64,000 nt of DNA. Source: Propionibacteriaceae bacterium ZF39. Lineage in GTDB: Bacteria > Actinomycetota > Actinomycetes > Propionibacteriales > Propionibacteriaceae. Under the pieces are notes generated by a model, which was given only the letters and a program-made list of their open reading frames with translations, was not told where the DNA came from and ran no database searches. Positions 41,555 to 50,171 of this stretch are shown in pieces. The position numbers were made by a program, and so were the translations under genes. How positions within the stretch are numbered: the first letter of the stretch is position 1; each line of letters begins with the position of its first letter. Where the stretch lies: contig CP154795.1 in the NCBI GenBank assembly GCA_039565995.1, forward strand, positions 3,596,001-3,660,000. The letters run 5' to 3'.

Positions 41555-42562
41555 CTAGTTCAGGACCCCGAACTCGTACCCCTGCTCGCGGTAGTAGCTC
41601 ACGATCTCAGGAATCGCCTGGACCGTGAGATCCGCATACAGGTGGTCGTGCATGAGCAGCACGACGACGTTGGGATTGCCCGACTCCCGCATCGTGCGCT
41701 TCACCATCGACAGTTGCCCCTCGACGGAGGTCGGCGCGGACTGCTCGGCGTCCCCGTTCATGGCGTTCCAGTCGAGCCAGTACGCCCCCTCGGCCGCCAG
41801 CCGTCGACTGGATTCGTCGAGGTTCTTCCACGACATGTGACCACCGGGATAGCGATAACCGGACACCGCATAGTCGTCCCCGAGCACCTTCTTGATCGAC
41901 GCCACCGCCTTCTCCCGATCGGCCAGGATGTTCTCGGCATTCCCACGGCCACCGGGATACAGGTATTTGTAGTTGTGGCTGTAGGTGTGGATGTCGATCG
42001 AATGCCCCTCGGCGATCGTGCGCTTCGTAACTTGAGGATCCGAGCCCTCCAGGCCCGTCGAGTTCGCGACATAGAAGAACGTCGCCGGCGCGTTCGCCTC
42101 CTTGAGCGCATCCAGCACCTTCGGCGTGATCCGGTCGTTCGGCCCGTCGTCGAGTGTCAGGAACACGATTTTCCGGTCCGACGGGCAGGTCCCCGCGACC
42201 TCGGGGGCCGCGCTCGCCGTGCGGTTCGCCGTGGGAGTACGCCCCGGCGTGGCGGTCGCCGAGGCCGCGCCGGCCGAGGGCGTGCTGCCGGAGGCCTGCG
42301 GCACGAGCAGGCACGCCTGGATGTCCTTGGCCTCGTAGGCATAGGCGGCCGCGGCGTTGCTGTGGTTGGTGCCGGGCTTCAGGGCCGTGGGATCGACCGA
42401 GGGCGTTGGCGACGGGGTCGGCGTGGGCGCGGCCGACGTGGCCGCCACCGGATCGGAAGCGGCGGGATCGGAAGCGGTCTGCGGCGCCGGCGGGGTGCCG
42501 CAGGCGGCGAGAGTCGCGGTGAGGGTGAGGGCGGCGAGGCCGCCGAGAAGCCGGGTGCGCAT
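41555..42562 (-). CDS. Polysaccharide deacetylase (NodB) lipoprotein
   Basis: A 335-residue lipoprotein. The signal peptide ends in the lipobox LAAC near residue 21, followed by a Thr/Pro/Ser-rich spacer to about residue 130. The NodB domain shows FLTLDDGPND (catalytic Asp and metal Asp), HTYSHNY (metal histidines), RYPGG and LLMHDH. It should de-N-acetylate or de-O-acetylate a wall polysaccharide from the outer face of the membrane. The start follows GAAGGAG. Confidence 0.92.
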   Translation of the reverse strand: MRTRLLGGLAALTLTATLAACGTPPAPQTASDPAASDPVAATSAAPTPTPSPTPSVDPTALKPGTNHSNAAAAYAYEAKDIQACLLVPQASGSTPSAGAASATATPGRTPTANRTASAAPEVAGTCPSDRKIVFLTLDDGPNDRITPKVLDALKEANAPATFFYVANSTGLEGSDPQVTKRTIAEGHSIDIHTYSHNYKYLYPGGRGNAENILADREKAVASIKKVLGDDYAVSGYRYPGGHMSWKNLDESSRRLAAEGAYWLDWNAMNGDAEQSAPTSVEGQLSMVKRTMRESGNPNVVVLLMHDHLYADLTVQAIPEIVSYYREQGYEFGVLN

Positions 42563-42601
42563 GAATACTCCTTCGCGAATGCGCCGCCAGCGTAACCCCG
42601 C

Positions 42602-43798
42602 TCAGGTGCCCTGGAACCGCAGAACCCGACGGATGGCCTCGGTGATCGCGGCCTTGCCCGCGGCGAGCGAAATCCGGATGGTCTGGTCGCCGTGCACGGC
42701 ATCGAAGTCGACGCCCGGGGTCACGGCCACCCCCTCCGCCTCAAGCAGCGCATCGCTCCAGGCGCGCGAGTCGGCGTACTCCCCAAGAACGGGCGTGATC
42801 CGCGCATAGACATAGAACGCCCCGTCAGCCGGGGCCACGTCGACCCAGCCGAGCTCGTCGAGGTGATCCAGCACGACCGTGCGCGCCTCGGCATATTCGG
42901 CGAGGGCGACCCGGCCCTCGGCGTACGACTCCTCGCTGAACGCCTCCAGCGCCGCATGTTGCGCGGGCACGGGCGGGCAGAGCGCGAGGTTGCCCGCCAG
43001 CGCATCGACCGTGGCGACCAGGTCGGACGGCACGAGCGCCCAGCCGAGTCGCCAGCCCGTCATGCCCCAGAACTTCGAGAACGACGACACCACGAACCCG
43101 GACCGATCGGTCGCCCAGGAGCAGTCGCCGCCCCAGCCCGCAGTCTCTTCCCCGGCCTGTTGGCCGAACGTGATGCCGTGATAGATCTCATCGCTCACCA
43201 GGCGTACGCCGTTGTCGGCACACCACTGCGCGATCTCGGCGAGCTGCCCCGGCGCGAACATCGTGCCGGTCGGGTTGGCAGGGGACGCCACGACGAGGCC
43301 GGCCAGCGGCATCGATTTGTGCGCCTCTTCCAGCTGCTCCACGGTCGGCTGGAACCGCTGCTCGGGCCCGCAGTCGAGTTCGACGACGTGGAGGTCGAGG
43401 GAGGTGAGGATGTTCTTGTACGCCGGATAGCCCGGCCGGGCCAGCGCCACCCGGTCGCCCGCATCGAAAGCCGAGAGGAACGCCAGCAGGAACGCCCCCG
43501 AGGAGCCGGTGGTGATCGCGACGTTGCCATAGCCGATATCGAGTCCGTAGCTGCGCTGATAGTGCCCGGCGATCGCCTGCCGCAGTTCGGTGAGACCGAG
43601 GGCCTGGGAGTATCCCATCGGTGTGCCGTCGGTGAGCACCTCCGCACCTCTGCGGCGTACGCCCGAAGGGGCACCCGACGCCGGCTCCCCGGCGCACAGC
43701 GAAATCACCTCCCGCCCCTGCGCCCGCAACTCCGAGACCTTGTGGAGCACCGTCATGACCTCGAACGGCGGCACCTGGGCGCGAGTGGCGGACTTCAT
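42602..43798 (-). CDS. Class I/II PLP-dependent aminotransferase
   Basis: A 398-residue fold-type I aminotransferase. ISLCAGEPASG lies near residue 33, YSQALGLTELRQAIAGHY in the N-terminal region, and ASPANPTGTMF and VSDEIYHGITF in the middle. The PLP lysine is in SSFSKFWGMTGWRLGW. The motif set resembles aspartate/aromatic aminotransferases, but substrate cannot be assigned. The start at 43798 follows GGAGGAACG and overlaps the MmcQ stop as ATGA. Confidence 0.9.
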   Translation of the reverse strand: MKSATRAQVPPFEVMTVLHKVSELRAQGREVISLCAGEPASGAPSGVRRRGAEVLTDGTPMGYSQALGLTELRQAIAGHYQRSYGLDIGYGNVAITTGSSGAFLLAFLSAFDAGDRVALARPGYPAYKNILTSLDLHVVELDCGPEQRFQPTVEQLEEAHKSMPLAGLVVASPANPTGTMFAPGQLAEIAQWCADNGVRLVSDEIYHGITFGQQAGEETAGWGGDCSWATDRSGFVVSSFSKFWGMTGWRLGWALVPSDLVATVDALAGNLALCPPVPAQHAALEAFSEESYAEGRVALAEYAEARTVVLDHLDELGWVDVAPADGAFYVYARITPVLGEYADSRAWSDALLEAEGVAVTPGVDFDAVHGDQTIRISLAAGKAAITEAIRRVLRFQGT

Positions 43799-44205
43799 GG
43801 ACGTTCCTCCGGAGTCTGGGCATCGAGCAGCGCGACGAGCCGCTTCGCTGCGGTGTTGCGATAGGACATGTCGGCGAGTTCGGCGACCTCGGCCCAGTCC
43901 GGATCGAGGCGCAGGTTCACGCCGAGCCATCCGGAGGGACCGTAGTACGCCGGCACGAAGAAGCGCTCCTCGCCCAGCAGTGCCTCGCGTTCGAGCGGGT
44001 CGGGCAGGAACAGCATCGACTGGCTGAACGTGTCGTCCGCGTGGTCGCCCTTCACGATCCCACCGAAGACCGCGAACACCTTCTTCGTGAAGAAGCAGGG
44101 ATGTCCGTGCGAGATCTTCTCGGCCGCCTCGGGGAACGGGAGGCAGATCGCGCGGACCCGGGCGAGCAGCGGATCGTCGTCGCGAAAGCGGGGCGGGTGA
44201 GCCAT
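43795..44205 (-). CDS. MmcQ/YjbR-family protein
   Basis: A 136-residue protein of the CyaY-like MmcQ/YjbR fold. MAHPPRFRDDDPLL opens it, SHGHPCFFTKKVFAVFGG and LEREALLGEERFFVPAYYGPSGW lie in the middle, and it closes with the conserved helix. The family often binds DNA or acts as an unknown accessory protein. The start at 44205 is supported by TACGCT six bases upstream and by the conserved MAHPP beginning. First gene of a coupled pair with the aminotransferase. Confidence 0.85.
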   Translation of the reverse strand: MAHPPRFRDDDPLLARVRAICLPFPEAAEKISHGHPCFFTKKVFAVFGGIVKGDHADDTFSQSMLFLPDPLEREALLGEERFFVPAYYGPSGWLGVNLRLDPDWAEVAELADMSYRNTAAKRLVALLDAQTPEERP

Positions 44206-44211
44206 GGGCTC

Positions 44212-44217
44212 AGCGTA
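44212..44217 (-). promoter_or_regulatory. -10 element for MmcQ gene
   Basis: TACGCT (minus strand), exactly six bases before the ATG at 44205. Confidence 0.4.
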
Positions 44218-44259
44218 CGGCCTCGCCACGTACCCTTCCCCCATGGAGAGGACGCGCTG

Positions 44260-45108
44260 ATGGGCAGGATCACGGTTCGCCGGCCGGTGGTCCGGGTGAC
44301 GGTGGGCGAGACGATCGAGTCGGCACGCCGACCCGACACCCTGATCGCCGAGGAACCCCTGGAGATCCGGGTCAACGGGACGCCGCTCGCGGTGACGATG
44401 CGTACGCCGGGCGACGACATTCACCTCGCCCACGGCTTCCTGCTCACCGAGGGCATCATCCGCGGGCTCGACGATGTGACCACCGCGCGCTATTGCGCCG
44501 GATCGGTCGTCGACGACGAGTCCGGACAGCCCCAGAACACGTTCAACGTCCTCGACATCAAGCTCGCTCCCGATGTGCCGCCGCCGGCGGTGGATCCGAG
44601 CCGCAACTTCTATACGACGTCGTCGTGCGGGGTCTGCGGCAAGGCGAGCATCGACGCGATCCGCCAACAGATCCGCTGGCCGGTCGCGGATGATCCGGTG
44701 ACGTTCGATCCTGCGGTGCTCGTGTCGCTGCCCGACCGGCTGCGCGAGCACCAGAAAGCGTTCAACTCGACCGGCGGGTTGCATGCGGCCGCGCTGTGTT
44801 CTGCGGAGGGCGAGATTCTGTACGCCGCCGAGGACGTCGGCCGCCACAACGCCGTCGACAAGGTGTTGGGGGCGGCGCTGCTCGCCGATGCGATCCCCGC
44901 TCCGGGGACCGTGCTCGTGGTGTCGGGGCGCTCGAGCTTCGAGCTGACGCAGAAGGCGCTCATGGCGGGCGTACCCGCTCTCGTCGCCGTCTCCGCCCCC
45001 TCCTCACTGTCCGTCGAACTCGCGACGGAAGCAGGTCAGACCCTGCTGGGCTTCACGCGGCCGCCGTCATTCAATGTGTACGCCGGAGCGCACCGCCTGG
45101 GCCTCTGA
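44260..45108 (+). CDS. fdhD: Formate dehydrogenase accessory sulfurtransferase FdhD
   Basis: A 282-residue FdhD protein. It moves sulfur from a cysteine desulfurase to the bis-MGD molybdenum cofactor of formate dehydrogenase. The conserved SSCGVCGKAS, with the reactive cysteines, is near residue 122; EEPLEIRVNGTPL opens the fold, and NSTGGLHAAALC, AEDVGRHNAVDK and SGRSSFELTQKALMAG follow. The start follows GGAGAGGA. No formate dehydrogenase gene is in the window, so the enzyme served lies elsewhere. Confidence 0.95.
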   Translation: MGRITVRRPVVRVTVGETIESARRPDTLIAEEPLEIRVNGTPLAVTMRTPGDDIHLAHGFLLTEGIIRGLDDVTTARYCAGSVVDDESGQPQNTFNVLDIKLAPDVPPPAVDPSRNFYTTSSCGVCGKASIDAIRQQIRWPVADDPVTFDPAVLVSLPDRLREHQKAFNSTGGLHAAALCSAEGEILYAAEDVGRHNAVDKVLGAALLADAIPAPGTVLVVSGRSSFELTQKALMAGVPALVAVSAPSSLSVELATEAGQTLLGFTRPPSFNVYAGAHRLGL

Positions 45109-45118
45109 GAGGACCGGC

Positions 45119-45163
45119 TCAGACGCGGCGCATGCGCCCCTGATCAGACGCGGCGCATGCGCC
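45119..45163. repeat. 25-base tandem duplication at the 3' end of the FMN-binding protein gene
   Basis: The 20-base block TCAGACGCGGCGCATGCGCC occurs at 45119-45138 and again at 45144-45163, giving a unit length of 25. The right copy encodes the last residues and stop of the minus-strand gene; the left copy lies just beyond that stop, between the convergent genes. Confidence 0.85.
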
Positions 45164-45575
45164 GCCAGGGCCGACGCAGGTGATAACGCCGACCGGTCAG
45201 CTCGCTCGGGCGAATGGCCACGAGGACGGGCTTGTCGGTGCCGAGCCAGGCGCGGAGACCCACCTGCTCGAAGCGAAGTTCTTCCGCTTCGGGCAACACT
45301 CGGGCTTCACCGCGCACGACGACGCTCGACCCGATCTCGTTGGCATCGTCGACCTCGTCGACCTCGAAGGCGACGCGGTTCTCCCGCAGGATGCTGCGGA
45401 GCTTCTGGCCGTCGGCGGTGCGGAAAACGAGGTCGGCACCATCGACGCGATAGTTGACTGGGACGATGTGGGGCGCGCCGTCGACGACGTACGCCAGCCG
45501 GCCGAACTCGCGGCTGCCCAGCAGATCCCAACACTCGTCGGGGGACAGAACACCCTGCTCAGTGGCTTCGGTCAT
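45144..45575 (-). CDS. Pyridoxamine-5'-phosphate-oxidase-like FMN-binding protein
   Basis: A 143-residue split-barrel flavin protein of the Rv2074/PNPOx-like type. The opening helix is LSPDECWDLLGSREFGRLAYV, then HIVPVNYRVDGADLVFRTADGQKL and a central VAFEVDEVDD. Such small proteins bind FMN, F420 or haem and act as unspecific reductases. The start at 45575 follows GGGAGGCGCC. It ends in an Arg-rich tail (RRPWRRMRRV) inside a tandem duplication. Confidence 0.85.
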   Translation of the reverse strand: MTEATEQGVLSPDECWDLLGSREFGRLAYVVDGAPHIVPVNYRVDGADLVFRTADGQKLRSILRENRVAFEVDEVDDANEIGSSVVVRGEARVLPEAEELRFEQVGLRAWLGTDKPVLVAIRPSELTGRRYHLRRPWRRMRRV

Positions 45576-45678
45576 GGCGCCTCCCGCAGATGTCATCGTC
45601 ACGGCAACCAGCCTAAACCGGACCCTGCATTTCCCCTGCCCTGTGCACCGACAGCCGGAACGACCTTCCGACCCCTAC

Positions 45679-45684
45679 TACACT
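45679..45684 (+). promoter_or_regulatory. -10 element for the penicillin-binding protein pair
   Basis: TACACT, eight bases before the ATG at 45693, without a Shine-Dalgarno sequence. It probably drives both PBP-like genes. Confidence 0.45.
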
Positions 45685-45692
45685 CTGTCCGC

Positions 45693-47522
45693 ATGTGGGC
45701 ACGCCGAGGAATGGCCGGGATAGCTGGTCTGATGCTATTGGCCGGTTGCGCAGGCGGGGGCGAAAGCCAGCCGGCATCGACGGCCAAGGATGCAGCGACG
45801 AGCCTCGCGACCGCGCTCTCGGCCGGAAACCTCGACGGGATTCAGATCAACCAGGGCGAGCCGGACCCCGATCTGGAGGCTGTCTATGGCGGCATGAACG
45901 GGCTCCTGCCCGCCGTCTCCGTCGCCCACGTCTCCCCGACACCCAACGTCGCCACCGTGAAGCTGGCGTACGCCTGGCCGCTGTCCTCCCCGTGGACCTA
46001 TGAGACCGAGGCCGTGTTGGTCAAGGACGGGGACAACTGGAAACTGAACTGGGCGCCCACGGTCCTCCACCCCCGACTGACGTCGACCAACCGACTGGAG
46101 CGCCAGCGCGGCGAGGCGTCCGAGCGGGGCAACATCACCGGCCTCGGCAGCGCGGTGCTGGTCGAGGCCCTGCCCGTGCAGATGCTGGGGCTCGACAAGA
46201 CCGGCCTCGATCAGCCCACCGTGGAGGACTCCGCCCGCAGGGTCGCCGACAAGGCCAAGATCGACCCCGAGGCCTATCTGAAGAAGGTCCATGCGGCCGG
46301 CCCGACGGCGTTCGTCGACGCCACGCCGGTGCGCCAGAGCGAGCTGCCCGCCGACTTCCTCGCCATCAAGGGGGCGGCGATGCGCACGGTCACGGTCCCG
46401 GCCCCGAAGACCACCGGGTTCGCCCAGGCCCTGCTCGGGCGGGTCGGTTATGCGACGGCCGAGCAGGCGGCCGAGGTCGGCAACACGGTCAACGAGGGCG
46501 ACATCATCGGTGTCAGCGGCCTCCAGAAGACCTATGACAAGGAGTTGCGCGGCAGCACCGGCAACCGGGTGTTCCTGGCCGACCGGGCCGAGGCACCGGG
46601 GGCGGGCCGCGCGACCACGTCGAACATCGTGGCCGACTTCCCCGATGTCCCGGGCCAGTCGCTGTCGACGACCATCGACGACGACGTGCAGACCGCCGCC
46701 GAAGAGGCCCTGGCCTCGGTGAAGGTGCCCGCCTCCGTCGCGGTGGTGAACACGGAGACGGGCGCCATCCTGGCGGCCGCCGACTCCGCCGAAGCACGCC
46801 GGACCGATGCCTCGATGACCCAGCCGGTTCGGCCCGGGCTGGCCGGTTCGCCCGTCACCGCGCTCGCCCTCATCCGCTCGGGCGTCGACCTGAACGAACG
46901 GGTGACCTGCGAGAAGCAGGTCGTCGTGGGCGACCGGACGATCGAGAATGCCGACAACTACCGCGGCGGCAACGGCCAGATGACCCTGGCCCGGGCGATC
47001 GCGGTGCAGTGCGAGACCGCCATCGCCGCGGCACACACCCGCCTGGATGCGGCGAAGGTCCCCGAAGCAGCCAAGTCCCTGGGCCTGGGAGCGACCTATG
47101 ACATCGGCGTCCCGATGAACCTCGGCGAGGCTGCCGCCCCGACCGGCGACGTGGCGAAGGCCGAGGCCCTGCTCGGCACGAACGAGGGCTATCAGGCCTC
47201 GGCCATCGGCCTGGCGGCGATGGCCGCGTCGGTCAAGGCGAAGCAGCCGGTGGTGCCGTTCGTGGTTCCGGGGCGCGAGTTCCGCACCGAGGGTGCGGTG
47301 CCCCTGACCGATGCCGAGGTCAAGGCGCTCGATGACCTGATGCGGACGAACGCGGGCTCATATTCCCCGTTGAGCCGCGTGGTGACCGGCACGGCCGACG
47401 GCCGCTCGTGGGCGGTCGGGTTCGGCACCGACTACGCGCTTGCGGTCGTCCTGACCGACGACAAGAACACCTCGACGACCACCGCCCAGATCGCGCGCCG
47501 CGTCGCCACTGCCGCCCGCTGA
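45693..47522 (+). CDS. PBP-like lipoprotein lacking transpeptidase catalytic residues
   Basis: A 609-residue lipoprotein (lipobox LLAGC near residue 19) with an NTF2-like MecA_N domain (about 30-150), a dimerisation region and a transpeptidase-like domain. Compared with its tandem neighbour, every catalytic motif is gone. The active PGSTFKVVTAL aligns with PGLAGSPVTAL here (nucleophile Ser and Lys lost). SCN is replaced by QCE, and KTGT by VTGT. Even the RGxI element of the dimer domain is altered. The frame is intact and the fold conserved, so it looks like a maintained pseudoenzyme rather than decay. One base separates it from the active paralogue. Confidence 0.85.
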   Translation: MWARRGMAGIAGLMLLAGCAGGGESQPASTAKDAATSLATALSAGNLDGIQINQGEPDPDLEAVYGGMNGLLPAVSVAHVSPTPNVATVKLAYAWPLSSPWTYETEAVLVKDGDNWKLNWAPTVLHPRLTSTNRLERQRGEASERGNITGLGSAVLVEALPVQMLGLDKTGLDQPTVEDSARRVADKAKIDPEAYLKKVHAAGPTAFVDATPVRQSELPADFLAIKGAAMRTVTVPAPKTTGFAQALLGRVGYATAEQAAEVGNTVNEGDIIGVSGLQKTYDKELRGSTGNRVFLADRAEAPGAGRATTSNIVADFPDVPGQSLSTTIDDDVQTAAEEALASVKVPASVAVVNTETGAILAAADSAEARRTDASMTQPVRPGLAGSPVTALALIRSGVDLNERVTCEKQVVVGDRTIENADNYRGGNGQMTLARAIAVQCETAIAAAHTRLDAAKVPEAAKSLGLGATYDIGVPMNLGEAAAPTGDVAKAEALLGTNEGYQASAIGLAAMAASVKAKQPVVPFVVPGREFRTEGAVPLTDAEVKALDDLMRTNAGSYSPLSRVVTGTADGRSWAVGFGTDYALAVVLTDDKNTSTTTAQIARRVATAAR

Positions 47523-47523
47523 C

Positions 47524-49422
47524 ATGGGTCCCCGTGGAGCTGCCGGGCTGGCCCTCGCCGCGGTCCTGCTCACCGGCTGTGCCGGGCGTACGCCCCCGCC
47601 GCCGCCGGGACCGCCCGACCCGGCCCCGGCCGCCGAAGCCCTCGTCAGCGCTCTCTCCCGGGGTGACCTGACCGGATTCCCCGCGACCGTGGACGCCCAG
47701 GCCGAGCTCAGTCAGATCCTCGCCGGGATGGACGGCATCACTCCGACGGTCACCCATGGCGAATTGCGCACGGTCGGCGATGTCACCGAGATCCCGCTGA
47801 GTTATGTGTGGCCGTTCGAGGCGTCGAAGTGGGAGTACACGTCGACGGGGACCCTCAACTGGACCGGCACCGAATGGCGGCTGAACTGGACCGCCGGGAT
47901 GATCCATCCCCAGCTCACGTCCCAGAACCGGCTCGTCCACACGCCCCGACCGGCGCAACGCGGCCGGATTCTCGATGCCGCCGGACGGGCGCTGACCGAG
48001 GAGCGCGCGGTGTTGCGCGTCGGCATCGACAAGACCCGGGTCGAACCCGAGGCGATGGAGGACTCGGCGCGACGCCTCGCCGGCGCCCTGAACGTGAACG
48101 CCGACACCTTCGTGGCGCGCCTGCAGGCGGCCGGGCCGGAAGCCTTCGTCGAGGCCATCGTCGTGCGCCATGATCACGAACTTCCCGAGGACTGGCGCGA
48201 GATCCCGGGCGCGATCTCGGTTCCGGAAAAGCGGACGCTGGCGGTGGACAGGGCGTACGCACCGGAGATCATCGGGCTCGTCGGACCGGCGTCGAAGGAA
48301 CAGGCCGAGGCGGCCGGCCCCACCGTCCTCGTCGGGGACGCGATCGGGCTGTCCGGTCTGCAGCGACGGCAGGATCCGATGCTGCGCGGCAAGTCCGGCG
48401 CCGTCATCACCCTCGCCCCGCGGCGGCGGCCAACACCTTCACCGACAGCGACTCCGACGCCCGGTCCGCCCCCGTCGCCGACCCCGCGACCGGTGGTGTT
48501 CGAGGTGCAGCCGAGCCCCGCGCGGGACTTGGTCACCACGTTCGATTCGCCCCTGCAGAACCGCGCGGAGCAGGTCATGGAGGGAGTGCCCGGATCGGCC
48601 GCGATCGTCGCCCTGCGGCCCTCCGACGGGGCGATTGTGGCGGCGGCTGTGTCCCCCGGCAGCGGCGCCGACCCGGATGCGACCTTCGGGCACTTTGCGC
48701 CCGGATCGACGTTCAAGGTCGTGACGGCGCTCGCACTGCTGCGGTCTGGTCTCACTCCAGATTCGACGGTGAACTGCACCGAGAACGTGACAGTGGACGG
48801 TCGCACCTTCCGGAACTACGCCGACTATCCGGCCGGGAAACTGGGGCGGATCAGCCTTCGGGAGGCCGTGGCGCAGTCATGCAATACGGCCCTGATCGCC
48901 GAGCACGAGCGGATCAATCCCGACGATGTCCGCCGCGCGGCGGCCAGCCTGGGGGTCGGGGAAGACTGGGAAGCCGGATTCTCGTCGTTCTTCGGCGCGG
49001 TGCCGGATCCGCCCAATGTCGTCGGCGAAGCCGAAGCCATGATCGGCCAGGGCTCGGTCGAGACCTCTCCGATGGCCATGGCCGGCGTCGCGGCCTCGGT
49101 CGCCGCGGGTCGCACCGTCCGTCCGCAGTTGATCCCCGACTACGTCCCGCCCGCCGCGTCGACACCCCTGACCCCCGAGGAGGCGACCGCTCTGAAGTCG
49201 ATGATGACGGCCGCCGTGAGCGAGGGCACGGCGACCCAGCTGGCCGGCGTACTCGACGGGGCGAAGACCGGCACCGCCGAGTTCGGGACGGGTACGCCCC
49301 TGAAGACCCACGCCTGGCTGATCGGTTATCGGGGCGACCTCGCCGTAGCCGTGTGGGTGCGCGAGGGGGACTCCGGTTCCCGCACCGCGGGTCCGATCAT
49401 GCGCGACTTCCTGGCCGGCTGA
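47524..49422 (+). CDS. Class B penicillin-binding protein with MecA_N-like domain, lipoprotein
   Basis: A 632-residue D,D-transpeptidase that cross-links peptidoglycan. The lipobox LLTGC is at residues 15-19, then an NTF2-like MecA_N domain, a PBP dimer domain beginning QRGRILDAAGRAL, a proline-rich insert at about 300-322 and the transpeptidase. All three motifs are intact: GSTFK (SxxK), SCN in AQSCNTALI, and KTGTAEFG. Placement and similarity show it arose by tandem duplication with the preceding gene. Beta-lactam target in principle. It starts one base after the upstream stop, so it should be translationally coupled. Confidence 0.92.
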   Translation: MGPRGAAGLALAAVLLTGCAGRTPPPPPGPPDPAPAAEALVSALSRGDLTGFPATVDAQAELSQILAGMDGITPTVTHGELRTVGDVTEIPLSYVWPFEASKWEYTSTGTLNWTGTEWRLNWTAGMIHPQLTSQNRLVHTPRPAQRGRILDAAGRALTEERAVLRVGIDKTRVEPEAMEDSARRLAGALNVNADTFVARLQAAGPEAFVEAIVVRHDHELPEDWREIPGAISVPEKRTLAVDRAYAPEIIGLVGPASKEQAEAAGPTVLVGDAIGLSGLQRRQDPMLRGKSGAVITLAPRRRPTPSPTATPTPGPPPSPTPRPVVFEVQPSPARDLVTTFDSPLQNRAEQVMEGVPGSAAIVALRPSDGAIVAAAVSPGSGADPDATFGHFAPGSTFKVVTALALLRSGLTPDSTVNCTENVTVDGRTFRNYADYPAGKLGRISLREAVAQSCNTALIAEHERINPDDVRRAAASLGVGEDWEAGFSSFFGAVPDPPNVVGEAEAMIGQGSVETSPMAMAGVAASVAAGRTVRPQLIPDYVPPAASTPLTPEEATALKSMMTAAVSEGTATQLAGVLDGAKTGTAEFGTGTPLKTHAWLIGYRGDLAVAVWVREGDSGSRTAGPIMRDFLAG

Positions 49423-49425
49423 TTC

Positions 49426-50079
49426 CTAGCCGAGCGGCTCGCCGAGGCGATAGCCCTGGCCGCGGACCGTGTGGACCGCACGCGGCGCATGCCGCTCGAG
49501 CTTGCGACGCAGCGTGGAGATGTTGACCTCCACCAGATTGGGATCCCCGCTCTCGAGCCCCCAGACCGCGGCCAGGAGTTCCTTCTTGGAGACCACCTTG
49601 CCGGCATGGGCCGCGAGCGCGGAGAGCAGCTTGCGCTCGGTGCGGGTCAGGTCGATCTCGTTGCCCTTGCAGGTCACGGTCGCAGCGCGGGTGGTGATGG
49701 CCAGGTCGCCGATCTCGAGGGTGGGCGGCGGTCGTGTCCCGCGGCGGGCGAGCATCCGGACGCGTGCGATGAGGTCGACCATGGTGAACGGTCGGCGCAG
49801 GCATTCGTCGACCCCTCGGACCTCTCCCGGCGGTACGCCGCGCCCGGCCAGCAGCAGGACCGCCGCCCGGCTGTGCCGGCGGATCACGCGGAGGGCGTCC
49901 TGATGGGGGCCGTGCTCGGGGTTCAGGATCACCACGTGGGGGCTCGTCTGGTCGAGGGCCCGGGCGAGATTCAGGCGCGTCCCCACGCAGGACACGACAA
50001 ACCCCTGACGGCGCAGGGCGGAGGTGGCGGCAGGGCTGACCGCGGCGACATCTTCGACGATGAGCACGCGATCGGACAT
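49426..50079 (-). CDS. OmpR-type response regulator with atypical receiver
   Basis: A 217-residue regulator. The N-terminal receiver keeps one acidic start (LIVEDVAA). The phosphoacceptor position reads VVILNPEHG, with Asn in place of Asp, the switch Thr/Ser is absent (LLLAGRG), and the lysine is Arg (RRPF). The C-terminal domain (about 120-217) is a normal OmpR/PhoB winged helix, including LTRTERKLLSALA, LLAAVWG and VNISTLRRKLE. No kinase gene is adjacent. It probably acts without classical phosphorylation. The start at 50079 follows AGGATGG. Confidence 0.85.
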   Translation of the reverse strand: MSDRVLIVEDVAAVSPAATSALRRQGFVVSCVGTRLNLARALDQTSPHVVILNPEHGPHQDALRVIRRHSRAAVLLLAGRGVPPGEVRGVDECLRRPFTMVDLIARVRMLARRGTRPPPTLEIGDLAITTRAATVTCKGNEIDLTRTERKLLSALAAHAGKVVSKKELLAAVWGLESGDPNLVEVNISTLRRKLERHAPRAVHTVRGQGYRLGEPLG

Positions 50080-50159
50080 GAATCCATCCTGCCCAAGCAC
50101 GGGACCAGAAACCGACCGTTCGGGGAAATCCATCCCGCCCCGTGGTGCCCCGGGGGCCC

Positions 50160-50165
50160 TAATCT
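50160..50165 (+). promoter_or_regulatory. -10 element for the leaderless SDR gene
   Basis: TAATCT, exactly six bases before the GTG at 50172; no ribosome-binding site. Confidence 0.5.
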
Positions 50166-50171
50166 GAGCGG

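Noticed and set aside
44205-44244. Longer start for the MmcQ gene at an upstream in-frame ATG near 44244
   Set aside because: The conserved family start MAHPP and the -10 hexamer six bases before 44205 favour the shorter form.
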